A stretch of 64,000 nt of DNA, taken from NCBI RefSeq assembly GCF_036245645.1, contig NZ_BTPE01000007.1:124001-188000 (forward strand), written 5' to 3'. Of this stretch, positions 24,280 through 33,686 are shown piece by piece. A model generated the notes under the pieces. The model searched no databases, had not been told where the DNA came from, and was given only the letters and a program-made list of their open reading frames with translations. The position numbers were made by a program, and so were the translations under genes. Positions within the stretch are counted from its first letter, which is position 1, and each line of letters begins with the position of its first letter. Origin of the DNA: Algoriphagus taiwanensis (lineage in GTDB: Bacteria; Bacteroidota; Bacteroidia; Cytophagales; Cyclobacteriaceae).

Positions 24280-27096
24280 ATGCGAATATTCTACCCTTTC
24301 CTTATAGTTCTTATTTTCTTCACAGGGATTAGCCAAGCCCAGACATTCACCAGGATGCAGAGCTGGGGTTTGGACTTTGAATCCATCTTCTGGATAGACG
24401 AAAATCGCGGAGTGATAGTGGGAGAGCGACTGATCGCCTATACTGAAGATGGAGGTTTGAGCTGGAAAGAAGTACTTCAGGAGTTTGATTTCCGGTTCAA
24501 TGACGTGATTTTATTGAATGAAAATCTGGGAATTGCCGTAGGGGAAGGAGGGAGAATTTTCCGAACGTCCGATGGAGGGAAATCCTGGGCTGCCATGCAA
24601 TCGGGAACGGATAAGGATTTGCTCGGCTTGGAAAAAACAGGAGAAAATCAGCTCCTGGCAGTTGGACAAGATGGACTTTTACTCCAATCTACTGATTCCG
24701 GTCAAAGCTGGTCTAGCCAGAATGCAGGATTTACCACCCAATTAAACCAAATCGCTTTTCAGGAAAATGGGTTGGGCTTAATCTGTGGAAATCAAGGATG
24801 GGTCGCCAAAACCCAAAACGGAGGTGCAAGCTGGGAAGTCCTTTCCACCGGAATCACCGAAAATCTAAACACCATTGAGATTGATCCATCAGGAAGAATT
24901 TATACTGCGGGAGAAGGAGGTACGATTCTATATTCTTTGGATACAGGAAAAACATGGACCAAAGTACTTTCTCCTGTGGCGGTGGATTTTCATCAGCTTG
25001 CCATCAGTCCCATGGATCAAAGGATCGTCGTCATTACCGGGGCTGAAAATACCGTAATCCGGTCTACAAACTCCGGGCAGACCTTTTCAAGAATCAATAC
25101 TCCCACACAGGGGGTTGGGAGAACAATTAGAAGCCTCTCGTTTAAGCCTCAACTGGGAGTAGCCTATGCTGTAGGTCAGGATGGGTTCTCCATTTTTTCC
25201 AATAATTCCGGAGGGAGTTGGGCTTTTCGAATGGCGGGAGTAAGAAATAACTTTAAATCAGTGGACTTCAAAAATGCCAACTTTGGATTTGTCGCTGGGG
25301 AAAAAGGGCAGGTTTTTGTTTCCTCAAATGGATTTACGACACTAATTAACCGATCATTACCAGAGCAAACCGATCTCCTGTCCATGGATTTTTGGAATAC
25401 AGGTTTTGGCTATGTCTCCTCCTCTGAGGGAAAAATGTACCGAACAAGCAACACAGGTTCAGCATGGGTTAATGTCTCCGCCCAGACTCCCGAATCAATC
25501 CTCGGATTTTACCTTTTTGCTCCTTCTGTACTTTATGTGACAGGGACAAATGGATATATGGCTCGCTCATTTGATTCAGGGGTGACGTGGGATGACAATA
25601 TTGCTACCAATACAGAGGAAGACCTCAAAGACATCACTTATTTTGATTTTCAGGTAGGATTTGCCATCGGGAACAAAGGACAAATAAGCTGGTCCTTCGG
25701 AGGAAATGAATGGGAAAATCTACCAAAGCTGACCGATGAAGATTTGAATGCCTTGGCAAAACTGGATTCCAACACAGCGGTAATTGTTGGCAACAAGGGG
25801 GTTTTCTTGAAATCATTTGACAAAGCAAGAACTTGGGAAAGGTTCCCATTTCCTCAGGAAGTCGATTTATTGAGTGTGGATTTTTGGGATACCAACTTGG
25901 GCTTTGTAAGCGGAAAAAATGGAAAAACTTTTCAGACAAAGGATGGAGGGGCCACATGGTTTGAGATCAATTCGGAGACTTTGAGAGACCTAAATTCCAT
26001 CAACTACGGGGATCCAGACAATATATACGCCGTGGGCGAAGATGGGACGATATTGAGGTATTCATGTGTTCCACCTGGGGATCTGGGTGAGGTCTTGGGT
26101 TCAGTCTCGACCTGTCTAGGATTATCCACCTACACCATTCCAGATTCTCCCCAAGCCGGATCAGAAATCATTTGGAGAGTCGATGGAGGAGAGATCACCA
26201 GCGGACAAGGCACTAATACCATTGAAGTAAACTGGACCCTTCCCGGCAGAAATGCCGTTTTGGTCAGCAGGGTCAACTTTTGCGGAGCAGGTGAGACTTC
26301 TTTTCTTGAAGTCCAAGTTTCAGAAATCCCTTCCAATAACACCCCTGTGACAGGTATGGGGGCGGTGTGCCTGGAAGAAGTGACCACATATTCTCTTCCC
26401 AACCGAGCTGGTGTCAATTATACTTGGACGGTGACTGGAGGAGAATTGATAAGTGGTCAGGGGACTAATGAAATCCAAGTTCGATGGACCAGTCCAGGAT
26501 TGCAAAGCCTTTTCATCGTTCAAGAAAACTTCTGTGGAAAATCAGGGGAATTATCGACCCCGGTGCAGGTTTCGACCAAACCCGGACTACCCGCTGAAAT
26601 CCAGGGAGAAGCTCTTGTTGGTCTAGGTGAGCAAAGCTATGAAATCCCAACTCTCCCAGGCTTGGACTACAGGTGGACGGTATCAGGAGGAGGAAGAATC
26701 CTTTCCGGCCAAGGAACAGGGCGAATCCAAGTAGCTTGGGAATCAGAGGGCGACTTTGAGCTGAGTGTGGAAGCTCAAAATGCCTGCAATTTTGGGCCTA
26801 AACGAGTACTTCCCGTAAAAGTGAACATCATCACGGGCAATGAATTGAATACCGGTGCCGGAAATCTGAAGATTTACCCCAACCCAAGCTTTACCGGAAA
26901 TATAACGCTAGAATCTGAGCAACTTGACCAGTGGACCTCTGTGGAGTTCTTTACCAGTTCGGGTCAAAGGATCCGCGAAAAGTCTATTCAGAAAGGTGAT
27001 ACCTTCATTTCGGCTGATGGACTTCCAAAAGGGCTGATTCTGATCCAGCTTACAGGGCCAAAAGGAGTGATCCAAAAAAAGGTGCTGATTCTTTAA
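24280..27096 (+). CDS. Type IX-secreted YCF48-like propeller / PKD-like surface protein
   Basis: A 938-residue secreted protein with signal peptide MRIFYPFLIVLIFFTGISQAQ. Residues to about 590 form two or more propellers with many Asp-box turns (YTEDGGLSWKEV, RTSDGGKSWAAM, QTKDGGATWFEI). Then three PKD-like repeats follow, each with a YTIPDSP/YSLPNRAG/YEIPTLPG strand and a conserved SGQGTNxIxVxW segment. The last 76 residues (LKIYPNPSFTGN ... KKVLIL) are a type A T9SS sorting domain, so the protein crosses the outer membrane by type IX secretion. It is divergent from the five-gene exported operon, whose last gene is also a YCF48-like propeller. The ligand is unknown. Confidence 0.88.
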   Translation: MRIFYPFLIVLIFFTGISQAQTFTRMQSWGLDFESIFWIDENRGVIVGERLIAYTEDGGLSWKEVLQEFDFRFNDVILLNENLGIAVGEGGRIFRTSDGGKSWAAMQSGTDKDLLGLEKTGENQLLAVGQDGLLLQSTDSGQSWSSQNAGFTTQLNQIAFQENGLGLICGNQGWVAKTQNGGASWEVLSTGITENLNTIEIDPSGRIYTAGEGGTILYSLDTGKTWTKVLSPVAVDFHQLAISPMDQRIVVITGAENTVIRSTNSGQTFSRINTPTQGVGRTIRSLSFKPQLGVAYAVGQDGFSIFSNNSGGSWAFRMAGVRNNFKSVDFKNANFGFVAGEKGQVFVSSNGFTTLINRSLPEQTDLLSMDFWNTGFGYVSSSEGKMYRTSNTGSAWVNVSAQTPESILGFYLFAPSVLYVTGTNGYMARSFDSGVTWDDNIATNTEEDLKDITYFDFQVGFAIGNKGQISWSFGGNEWENLPKLTDEDLNALAKLDSNTAVIVGNKGVFLKSFDKARTWERFPFPQEVDLLSVDFWDTNLGFVSGKNGKTFQTKDGGATWFEINSETLRDLNSINYGDPDNIYAVGEDGTILRYSCVPPGDLGEVLGSVSTCLGLSTYTIPDSPQAGSEIIWRVDGGEITSGQGTNTIEVNWTLPGRNAVLVSRVNFCGAGETSFLEVQVSEIPSNNTPVTGMGAVCLEEVTTYSLPNRAGVNYTWTVTGGELISGQGTNEIQVRWTSPGLQSLFIVQENFCGKSGELSTPVQVSTKPGLPAEIQGEALVGLGEQSYEIPTLPGLDYRWTVSGGGRILSGQGTGRIQVAWESEGDFELSVEAQNACNFGPKRVLPVKVNIITGNELNTGAGNLKIYPNPSFTGNITLESEQLDQWTSVEFFTSSGQRIREKSIQKGDTFISADGLPKGLILIQLTGPKGVIQKKVLIL

Positions 27097-27138
27097 ATAT
27101 TTCAAAAAAATTTAAATCGGGAAGGGTGATTTTTTATG

Positions 27139-27167
27139 AAGCCAAACCAAATTTTATTTGGCTTTTA
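27139..27167 (+). terminator. Terminator after the T9SS protein gene
   Basis: AAGCCAAA (27139-27146) pairs perfectly with TTTGGCTT (27157-27164) over a 10-base A/T-rich loop, followed by TTT. Confidence 0.75.
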
Positions 27168-27209
27168 TAGAATATTATCAATTTTATTTTATAAAAAATA
27201 AAATTTCTA

Positions 27210-27238
27210 TTTGCAAATACCCCATATACAAAACTTTG
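27210..27238 (+). promoter_or_regulatory. Possible Bacteroidetes-type promoter for the PLP-enzyme gene
   Basis: TTTG at 27210-27213 lies 17 bases before AAACTTTG at 27231-27238, which matches TAnnTTTG at all but one defined position. It is 65 bases upstream of the chosen ATG, in a strongly A/T-rich stretch. Confidence 0.4.
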
Positions 27239-27302
27239 TTTGGCTAAAGGCCTTTGCATTATCCAAAACTTTTTCTCTCATTTGGGGCAAGATATAAGCC
27301 CA

Positions 27303-28541
27303 ATGAACTCAAGAAATTTTCAACCCGAAAGCCTGATGATGTCTTATGGCTACAAGCCTGAACTATCAGAGGGGGCAATCAAATGCCCAATCTTCCAAAC
27401 CTCCACCTTCGTATTCAAATCCGCACAAGAAGGGAAGGAATTTTTCGAATTAGCCTACGGCAAAAGAGAAAAAAATCCCGACGAACAGCCCGGACTCATC
27501 TACTCCAGACTCAATAATCCGGATCTTCAAATACTGGAAGAACGACTCTGTCTCTGGGATGGTGCAGAAAAATGCGCTGTCTTTGAAAGCGGTATGTCGG
27601 CTATTTCCACAGTTTTACTGGAATTCCTTAGACCTGGAGACTCCCTTCTCTATAGCATGCCGGTCTATGGGGGCACAGACCACTTCATCAATAAAGTTCT
27701 TCCTCAATATGGAATCAAGGGGATCGGTTTTACCCCTAATGATTCGAAGGAGGAAATTTTAAATAAGGCAAAAAACAAAGGAGTTAAGCTAGTCTATGTC
27801 GAAACTCCGGCCAACCCCACCAATGCCTTATTTGACTTAAGCCTTTGCCGGGAAATAGCAGATGAACTTGCCACGAGTGATTCCCCGGTCTACGTGGCGG
27901 TGGACAACACCTACATGGGTCCCCTTTGGCAACATCCCCTGAAATTGGGAGCAGACTTAGTCTTGTACTCGGCCACAAAATACATTGGAGGACATTCGGA
28001 TTTGATTGCCGGTGCTGTTTTAGGCAATGCGGCATTGATGCAGCGAGTGCTCACTCTACGAACTTTCTTGGGAAATATGGCTGGACCCTGGACCGGATGG
28101 CTTCTGATGCGAAGTCTGGAAACATTAAAAGTCAGGATGACTCAGCAGGCCGAAAACGCCTCCAAAGTAGCGGACTTTTTAGCTGCCCATCCCAAGGTGG
28201 AGAAAGTGTTTTATCTGGGCCATTTGGAGCCCGGAAGTGATCAATACCGAATTTTCAAAAACCAACTGACCAGCGCTGGGGCGATGGTTTCATTCAATAT
28301 CCGTGGAGGAGAACAGGAAGCATTTAAGTTTTTGGATGGACTCAAGCTGTTTCATTTGGCTGTTTCCTTGGGAAGTACCGAATCTTTAGCTGAGCATCCT
28401 GCTACGATGACGCATAGTGACGTGAGCGAGGAAGACAGAAAAAACCTCGGGATTTCTGAAAAGTTGGTTCGACTCTCTATCGGAGTAGAAAATTACCAAG
28501 ACCTAATATGGGATATTGAGCAGGCCTTGGGTCAAGTGTAA
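27303..28541 (+). CDS. Cys/Met metabolism PLP-dependent enzyme (cystathionine gamma-synthase / methionine gamma-lyase family)
   Basis: Fold-type I PLP enzyme of about 412 residues from the ATG at 27303; an upstream in-frame TTG would add 21 atypical residues. Seen are YSRLNNPDLQILEERL, the substrate-phosphate region ESGMSAIST, VETPANPTN, AVDNTYMGP with the cofactor Asp, and the Schiff-base Lys in LYSATKYIGGHSD. The C-terminal VSLGSTESLAEHPATMTHS is typical of methionine gamma-lyase/cystathionine gamma-synthase enzymes. Members cleave or form C-S bonds of methionine, cystathionine or homocysteine precursors. With no pathway neighbours, lyase versus synthase cannot be decided. Confidence 0.88.
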   Translation: MNSRNFQPESLMMSYGYKPELSEGAIKCPIFQTSTFVFKSAQEGKEFFELAYGKREKNPDEQPGLIYSRLNNPDLQILEERLCLWDGAEKCAVFESGMSAISTVLLEFLRPGDSLLYSMPVYGGTDHFINKVLPQYGIKGIGFTPNDSKEEILNKAKNKGVKLVYVETPANPTNALFDLSLCREIADELATSDSPVYVAVDNTYMGPLWQHPLKLGADLVLYSATKYIGGHSDLIAGAVLGNAALMQRVLTLRTFLGNMAGPWTGWLLMRSLETLKVRMTQQAENASKVADFLAAHPKVEKVFYLGHLEPGSDQYRIFKNQLTSAGAMVSFNIRGGEQEAFKFLDGLKLFHLAVSLGSTESLAEHPATMTHSDVSEEDRKNLGISEKLVRLSIGVENYQDLIWDIEQALGQV

Positions 28542-28573
28542 AAAAATGGGATGAGTTACTGCTCATCCCTTAT
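28541..28573. terminator. Bidirectional terminator between PLP enzyme and GNAT genes
   Basis: GGGATGAG (28548-28555), loop TTACTG and CTCATCCC (28562-28569), preceded by six A and followed by TTATT. The right arm encodes the last residues of the acetyltransferase, so its 3' end doubles as part of the terminator. Confidence 0.82.
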
Positions 28574-29080
28574 TACTACATACTGAAATATGTCTCCGAT
28601 TTTCCCTCTTTTGATGTAGGCTTTCTTGAGAATCGCCTCGGGAATATAGCCTGCTTTCTCGAGCACACTCATGGATTCTCCGTTGAAATCATACACTTGA
28701 GCAAATATCCGCTCAATGTCAAACTTCTCAAGAATATACTTAGTGTAAATCTTCACCGCTTCCGTAGCGATTCCTTTGCCCCAGAATGGCTCCCCTACCC
28801 AAAAGCCTAATTCCACATTGGTCCTTAACTCGTCTTTACCCCGCTCGGAACCGATAGCACCTACAAGTTTTCCCTCATATTCGATGGCAAAGTTTTGAGG
28901 GGGATTGAACTTTTGATTGTGCTCTATCCAGTGTCGGGCATCATGAATGGTATAGGGCTGAGGAAAACTGTCCCTGAGATTCATCGCAATCTTGGGATTG
29001 TTGGCAAGTGGATAAAGTTGATGGAAATGAGACTCATTCCAAGTGACTAAGTTGATGTCTCTTTCTCCGGCAATGATCAT
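28556..29080 (-). CDS. GNAT-family N-acetyltransferase (RimJ/RimL-like)
   Basis: A 174-residue acetyl-CoA-dependent acetyltransferase. Typical blocks are INLVTWNESHFHQLYPLANN at the start, DARHWIEHNQK, VGAIGSERGKDELRTNVELG and the acetyl-CoA-binding stretch WGKGIATEAVKIYTKYIL. The end reads VLEKAGYIPEAILKKAYIKRGK, as in ribosomal-protein-type or general RimJ/RimL acetyltransferases. The acceptor is unknown. It is a single gene lying 73 bases after prfA on the same strand. Confidence 0.85.
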   Translation of the reverse strand: MIIAGERDINLVTWNESHFHQLYPLANNPKIAMNLRDSFPQPYTIHDARHWIEHNQKFNPPQNFAIEYEGKLVGAIGSERGKDELRTNVELGFWVGEPFWGKGIATEAVKIYTKYILEKFDIERIFAQVYDFNGESMSVLEKAGYIPEAILKKAYIKRGKIGDIFQYVVIRDEQ

Positions 29081-29153
29081 AAAAGTACAGCGGTTATGGG
29101 GCTTGAATTGTTCAATATAGGAGGTTTCCCTTGGTATGACAAGCGGGATTTGA

Positions 29154-30227
29154 TCACTCGATCCCTCCTGCCTGCATTTTCTCCAAATTCTCTGCCATTC
29201 TCAGCGCGGAGATGAATTCTTCGATATGCCCGTCCATCACTTCAGGTAGATTATAGACTGTTTTGTTGATTCGGTGGTCAGTCACCCGGGATTGGGGATA
29301 GTTGTAAGTCCGGATTTTGTCCGAACGGTCACCACTGCCTACCATGGATTTTCTCTGAGCCCCAACAGACTCATTGTGCTTGGCCAGCTCAATCTCATAC
29401 AGTCGAGAACGGAGTACTTTGAGTGCTTTTTCAAAGTTTTTGATCTGAGACTTTTCGTCCTGACAAGTTACGACCAGCCCCGTAGGATTGTGGGTCAAAC
29501 GAACAGCAGAATAGGTAGTATTGACCGATTGTCCTCCTGGACCTGAGGAGCAATAGGTATCCTTGCGAATATCATTCATATCCAAATGCACCTCCACTTC
29601 GTCCATTTCAGGCAATACAGCCACTGAAGCAGCAGAGGTGTGCACACGCCCTTGAGACTCGGTAGCCGGTACGCGCTGCACGCGGTGCACACCGGACTCA
29701 TATTTTAGCATACCGTAGACGTCCGCTCCGGATACCGTGGCTATGATTTCCTTGTAGCCTCCTGCAGTGCCAAAGGTCAAATCCAGCACCGTAAGCTTCC
29801 AGCCCTGCATTTCGCAAAAGCGCTCATACATCCGAAAAAGATCACCTGCAAAAATCGCCGCTTCATCTCCTCCTGTCCCTGCACGAACTTCCAAAATACA
29901 GTCTTTGGAGTCATTCGGATCTTTGGGAATAAGCAATTCCTTCAACTCAGCTTCCAGCTTTTCCTTTCTTTCCCGAAGGTCTTCCAGTTCCAATTTCGCC
30001 ATCTCACGAAACTCCGGATCTTTTTCCTTGTCCAGAATCGCCTTGGAGCTGTCGATATTTTGAAGCACCAAGTCATATTCATCATAAGCAGCCACGATTT
30101 TTTCCAAGTCTTTATACTCTTTGGTCAGCTTGGCATACTTACTCATATCTGCCATCGAATCAGGCAGGATGATCAGCTGACCAACTTCTTCAAATCGTTC
30201 TTTAAGGGCTTGTAATTTATCGAGCAT
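29154..30227 (-). CDS. prfA: Peptide chain release factor 1
   Basis: Class I release factor of 357 residues that terminates translation at UAA and UAG. The stop-codon-reading motif is PAT (VQRVPATESQG, about 190), the RF1 form rather than the SPF of RF2. The catalytic GGQ lies in CSSGPGGQSVNTTYSAVRLTH, about residue 231. The N-terminal coiled region and the C-terminal VYNLPEVMDGHIEEFISALR are as expected. There is a good -7 box upstream (30247-30254). Full length with no anomalies. Confidence 0.97.
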   Translation of the reverse strand: MLDKLQALKERFEEVGQLIILPDSMADMSKYAKLTKEYKDLEKIVAAYDEYDLVLQNIDSSKAILDKEKDPEFREMAKLELEDLRERKEKLEAELKELLIPKDPNDSKDCILEVRAGTGGDEAAIFAGDLFRMYERFCEMQGWKLTVLDLTFGTAGGYKEIIATVSGADVYGMLKYESGVHRVQRVPATESQGRVHTSAASVAVLPEMDEVEVHLDMNDIRKDTYCSSGPGGQSVNTTYSAVRLTHNPTGLVVTCQDEKSQIKNFEKALKVLRSRLYEIELAKHNESVGAQRKSMVGSGDRSDKIRTYNYPQSRVTDHRINKTVYNLPEVMDGHIEEFISALRMAENLEKMQAGGIE

Positions 30228-30246
30228 GGGTTTTTTCTTGGCTGCG

Positions 30247-30254
30247 CAAAAGTA
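30247..30254 (-). promoter_or_regulatory. -7 box upstream of prfA
   Basis: On the minus strand this reads TACTTTTG, a perfect TAnnTTTG, 19 bases before the prfA ATG. No clear -33 TTG is visible at the usual distance. Confidence 0.55.
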
Positions 30255-30295
30255 AGGAAATTTATTCTTGGAGTAGAAAAAGGGAATAGGCCTCC

Positions 30296-30335
30296 AATAA
30301 AAAGAGCCTGATTTTCCATCAGGCTCTTGGTTTTT
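30296..30335 (-). terminator. Terminator after glmS
   Basis: AGAGCCTGA (30303-30311) and TCAGGCTCT (30319-30327) form a perfect 9-bp stem. On the minus strand the hairpin is followed by TTTTTATT, so it ends the glmS transcript. Confidence 0.88.
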
Positions 30336-30351
30336 GATCTAGAAATCGGGT

Positions 30352-32193
30352 TTATTCCACCGTTACTGATTTTGCCAAGTTTCTAGGCTGATCCACATTG
30401 CAACCTCTCATTACCGCAATGTGGTAGGAGAAAAGCTGAAGTGGAACTACCGCTACCAAAGGCACAAAAGCCTCATGAACCTCTGGGATTTCGATGACAT
30501 GGTCTGCCATAGCTTTGACTTGGGTATCACCTTCGGTCACTACAGCAATCACCTTTCCCTTTCTAGCCTTCACTTCTTGAATGTTGCTGACTACTTTTTC
30601 GTAAGAACTATCCTGGGTAGCAATAAAGATCACTGGCATTTCCTCATCGATCAAGGCAATCGGACCATGCTTCATTTCTGCTGCAGGGTAGCCTTCAGCA
30701 TGGATGTAGGAAATTTCTTTCAGTTTCAGCGCACCTTCCAATGCCACAGGGAAATTGTATCCTCTTCCCAAGTAAAGCATGTTACGGGCATCCTTGTATT
30801 CTGAAGAAATGTATTTGATCAGTTCGTTGGACTGAAGGGCTTTTTCTACTTTGGAAGGAATAGCCGCTAGCTCGTGAAGAAGCTGAATGTATTTGTTTTC
30901 TGGCAGGGTGCCTCTCTGATAGCCCAACTTGAGGGCCATCATAGCCAAAACAGAAATCTGGGCTGTAAAAGCCTTGGTAGAAGCTACACCAATCTCCGGT
31001 CCTGCGTGTGTGTATGATCCAGCATGAGTGGCTCTAGGAATGGAAGAACCCACCACATTACAAACCCCAAAGATGGTAGCACCGCGTGATTTGGCCAGCT
31101 CAATGGCAGCTAGGGTATCTGCAGTCTCTCCCGATTGGGAAATCGCGATCACGAAGTCCTTTTCATTTACCACCGGATTTCTGTATCGGAATTCAGAAGC
31201 ATATTCCACCTCCACAGGTACTCTGGCAAATTCTTCAAAGAGGTATTCGGCCACCAAACCAGCATGCCAGGAAGTACCGCAGGCGGTAATTATGATTCGC
31301 TCGGCATTCTGAAACTTGTTCATATAGTCTCTCAAGCCTCCCAAAACCAGTCTTCCTGATTTGGCATCTAGCCTCCCTCTGAGACAGTCTGCTATCGATT
31401 TGGGCTGTTCGTAGATTTCCTTGAGCATGAAATGTTCGTAGCCACCCTTTTCGATCGCTTCCAATTCCAACTCCAACTGATTGATGTAAGGGTTGGTGTG
31501 GACATTTTCAATGGTTTTGACTTGCAATGCTCCACCTCTGATCACTGCTATTTCATAATCATCCAGATAAACCACCTTATTGGTGTACTCAATGATTGGA
31601 GTCGCATCAGAAGCCAGAAAATACTCGTCCTCGCCCACTCCGATCACAAGCGGAGAGCCTTTTCTGGCTGCAATCAGCGTGTCAGGCTCTTCCATATTGA
31701 TCAAAACGATGGCATAGGCACCCACTACTTTGTGAAGTGCCAATCGCAGTGCCTCCTCGAGAGAGCATTGGTTGTTGACATAGATATCTTCGATAAACTT
31801 CACGAAGACCTCAGTATCTGTCTCACTTTGGAAAGTGTAACCTTTCTGAAGAAGATCTTTTTTCAATACCTCGTAGTTTTCAATGATCCCATTATGAATC
31901 ATCGCAAAGCGCTCGGAGGCCGAGTAATGCGGATGGGCATTGACATCATTAGGCTCACCGTGAGTTGCCCATCGGGTATGGCCGATTCCTATTTTGGATT
32001 GAAGCTGCCCGTTGGTCTGAAGATAATTCTCCAACTCAGCGACTTTTCCTTTTTTCTTGTAAACACTAAGTCCATTTTGGTCAAGGAGTGCAACCCCAGC
32101 TGAATCATAGCCTCGGTATTCTAATCTACGAAGGCCTTTGAGAATGATAGGCAAAGCTTCCTGCTGCCCTACGTACGCAACTATTCCACACAT
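30352..32193 (-). CDS. glmS: Glutamine--fructose-6-phosphate aminotransferase (isomerising)
   Basis: Makes glucosamine-6-phosphate for cell-wall and LPS precursors; 613 residues, normal length. The N-terminal glutaminase begins MCGIVAYVG with nucleophile Cys2 and contains GIGHTRWATHGEP. Two SIS domains follow (ITACGTSWHAGLVAEYLFEE; LYLGRGYNFPVALEGALKLKE) and the terminal AKSVTVE is the usual phosphosugar-closing tail. It has its own terminator and is separated from the DUF4270 gene upstream by another one, so it is monocistronic. I saw no glmS ribozyme-like leader in the 120-base upstream gap. Confidence 0.97.
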   Translation of the reverse strand: MCGIVAYVGQQEALPIILKGLRRLEYRGYDSAGVALLDQNGLSVYKKKGKVAELENYLQTNGQLQSKIGIGHTRWATHGEPNDVNAHPHYSASERFAMIHNGIIENYEVLKKDLLQKGYTFQSETDTEVFVKFIEDIYVNNQCSLEEALRLALHKVVGAYAIVLINMEEPDTLIAARKGSPLVIGVGEDEYFLASDATPIIEYTNKVVYLDDYEIAVIRGGALQVKTIENVHTNPYINQLELELEAIEKGGYEHFMLKEIYEQPKSIADCLRGRLDAKSGRLVLGGLRDYMNKFQNAERIIITACGTSWHAGLVAEYLFEEFARVPVEVEYASEFRYRNPVVNEKDFVIAISQSGETADTLAAIELAKSRGATIFGVCNVVGSSIPRATHAGSYTHAGPEIGVASTKAFTAQISVLAMMALKLGYQRGTLPENKYIQLLHELAAIPSKVEKALQSNELIKYISSEYKDARNMLYLGRGYNFPVALEGALKLKEISYIHAEGYPAAEMKHGPIALIDEEMPVIFIATQDSSYEKVVSNIQEVKARKGKVIAVVTEGDTQVKAMADHVIEIPEVHEAFVPLVAVVPLQLFSYHIAVMRGCNVDQPRNLAKSVTVE

Positions 32194-32249
32194 AATGAAA
32201 AATTCTTAAAAGTTGAATTATACTTCCGCAAAGAAACAGGTTTCGTGCC

Positions 32250-32290
32250 AAAAAAAATAATCCACTTCTGCAAAAACAGAAAGTGGATTA
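32250..32290 (-). terminator. Terminator after the DUF4270 gene
   Basis: TAATCCACTTCTG (32258-32270) pairs with CAGAAAGTGGATTA (32277-32290) with one bulged base. On the minus strand a run of about seven T residues follows. Confidence 0.85.
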
Positions 32291-32315
32291 CAGAGACTTT
32301 TTCGAAATCGATTGA

Positions 32316-33686
32316 TTATCTCGTTCTGGAGTAAATCACCTGAACTTTAATTTTATCTTTATTGATCTTGTATTGCCTCATGGATCTGCGGAATTCAATC
32401 CCCTGAGCGGGAGTTTCTGCAAATAATAACCAATCTTGTCTTTGAAGCTGACCTCTGAAAATCGCATTGACATGAGAAGTGATTCGCGTACGATACTCTT
32501 TGTTTTCAGAATCGAATTGAAGTACAGCCGCTGAAGCAAAGAAATTGTTCGGAACAAGATTTCCGTTTTCATCCTCGATCACCTGAGGTTGACCATCTCC
32601 TTGCACATGCAATTCATTTTTTGCAGGAAGAGAACTTAACAAAACCCGGTTTTCGGAATCAATAAACTTCATCACCATGGCAGAAATGGGATTATTATCC
32701 TCATCCTGTGCCTCAATGGGACCAATATTCAGGTTGATCTGATTAAAAGTCACACCGCTTAGTGTATCCAGGAAGGCATCAATTGGACTGGTATCCACTT
32801 TCAGCGCCATGGCTAACCCGGATTTCATTCCTACAATAGGTCCCACGTCGTAAGTTTTTCCCTTATCGACAATGACTTGCGTTGGCGTGCCGGACCTATC
32901 CGACTTTATCCCATTAAAACTTCTCGAAGAGAAAGTAGAAATGGTAAAAGCAGAAGCTACGGTATCGCCAGCATAATGGAAGAAAAAGGTCAAGCTTGTA
33001 TTTCCACCCAAGGCCACACCGATAGACGTATTATCTCCTTCCCGAGCTTGCAATGCAAAACCTGGGAAATAATCTCTGAATTCAAAAAGGGTTTGAAATT
33101 CCCGAGTATTTCTAAGTCTTACAAAGAAATCGTCAGCGAAGGTCTCGTCCACTGGAAAAACCAGAGTAGTATCCTTTACGTCACCAAAGGTTGCCTCCAC
33201 CTCAGCAAAAGGAGTTGGCTGGTAATCCAATTGGTCAAAATTGTAATACAAGGTATCCAGAATCGGCTCAGTGAGCTGGTGAACCGAATACTTTTTAGGT
33301 TGGTCCAGATTGGATCCATTCACACTGACCACATCCAGGCTGAAGAAAGTGGAATCCAAAATGGCATCATTCCTTGGCCTGTCCTCGGTCACATCCAAAA
33401 ACATCCTGCTGAAGGCAGTAGCTTCGGTCACTCCAAACAAATCATCCTGCTCATGACCTGCCAGCAAAATGGTAGAGTTGGTCGTATTGAACGAGTCCAA
33501 CAAAATCATCTGGGCATCCAAAGCAAACTCCCGATAAAAAACACCGATTTGGTTATTATCAGGAGCTAGTTCGATACCGATCCGGGAGGGATCACTGCAG
33601 GAAGAATTTAGGAAAATAAGGGAAATGAGGGCCAAAAAGGCCCATTTAACCGGCGAGACTGGTGTAGATGCCGTATAACTCTTCAT
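32316..33686 (-). CDS. DUF4270 family lipoprotein
   Basis: About 456 residues from the ATG at 33686; another ATG lies 11 codons upstream. It has a lipoprotein signal: FLALISLIFLNSSCSD, lipobox Cys. DUF4270 proteins are Bacteroidetes outer-membrane or periplasmic lipoproteins with a beta-rich body and no known activity. The start SCSDPSRIGIELAPDNNQIG matches the family opening. The gene begins inside the 3' end of the GT5-like gene (41-base overlap), so the two are translationally linked; this pairing next to panC is a recurrent order in the phylum as I recall it. The function is unknown. Confidence 0.82.
   Translation of the reverse strand: MKSYTASTPVSPVKWAFLALISLIFLNSSCSDPSRIGIELAPDNNQIGVFYREFALDAQMILLDSFNTTNSTILLAGHEQDDLFGVTEATAFSRMFLDVTEDRPRNDAILDSTFFSLDVVSVNGSNLDQPKKYSVHQLTEPILDTLYYNFDQLDYQPTPFAEVEATFGDVKDTTLVFPVDETFADDFFVRLRNTREFQTLFEFRDYFPGFALQAREGDNTSIGVALGGNTSLTFFFHYAGDTVASAFTISTFSSRSFNGIKSDRSGTPTQVIVDKGKTYDVGPIVGMKSGLAMALKVDTSPIDAFLDTLSGVTFNQINLNIGPIEAQDEDNNPISAMVMKFIDSENRVLLSSLPAKNELHVQGDGQPQVIEDENGNLVPNNFFASAAVLQFDSENKEYRTRITSHVNAIFRGQLQRQDWLLFAETPAQGIEFRRSMRQYKINKDKIKVQVIYSRTR

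Noticed and set aside
31432..32103. A 223-codon open frame on the plus strand
   Set aside because: Antisense to glmS; no domain and no upstream signals.
32194..32315. glmS ribozyme or riboswitch
   Set aside because: The gap upstream of glmS is only about 120 bases and its one clear structure is the terminator of the previous gene.
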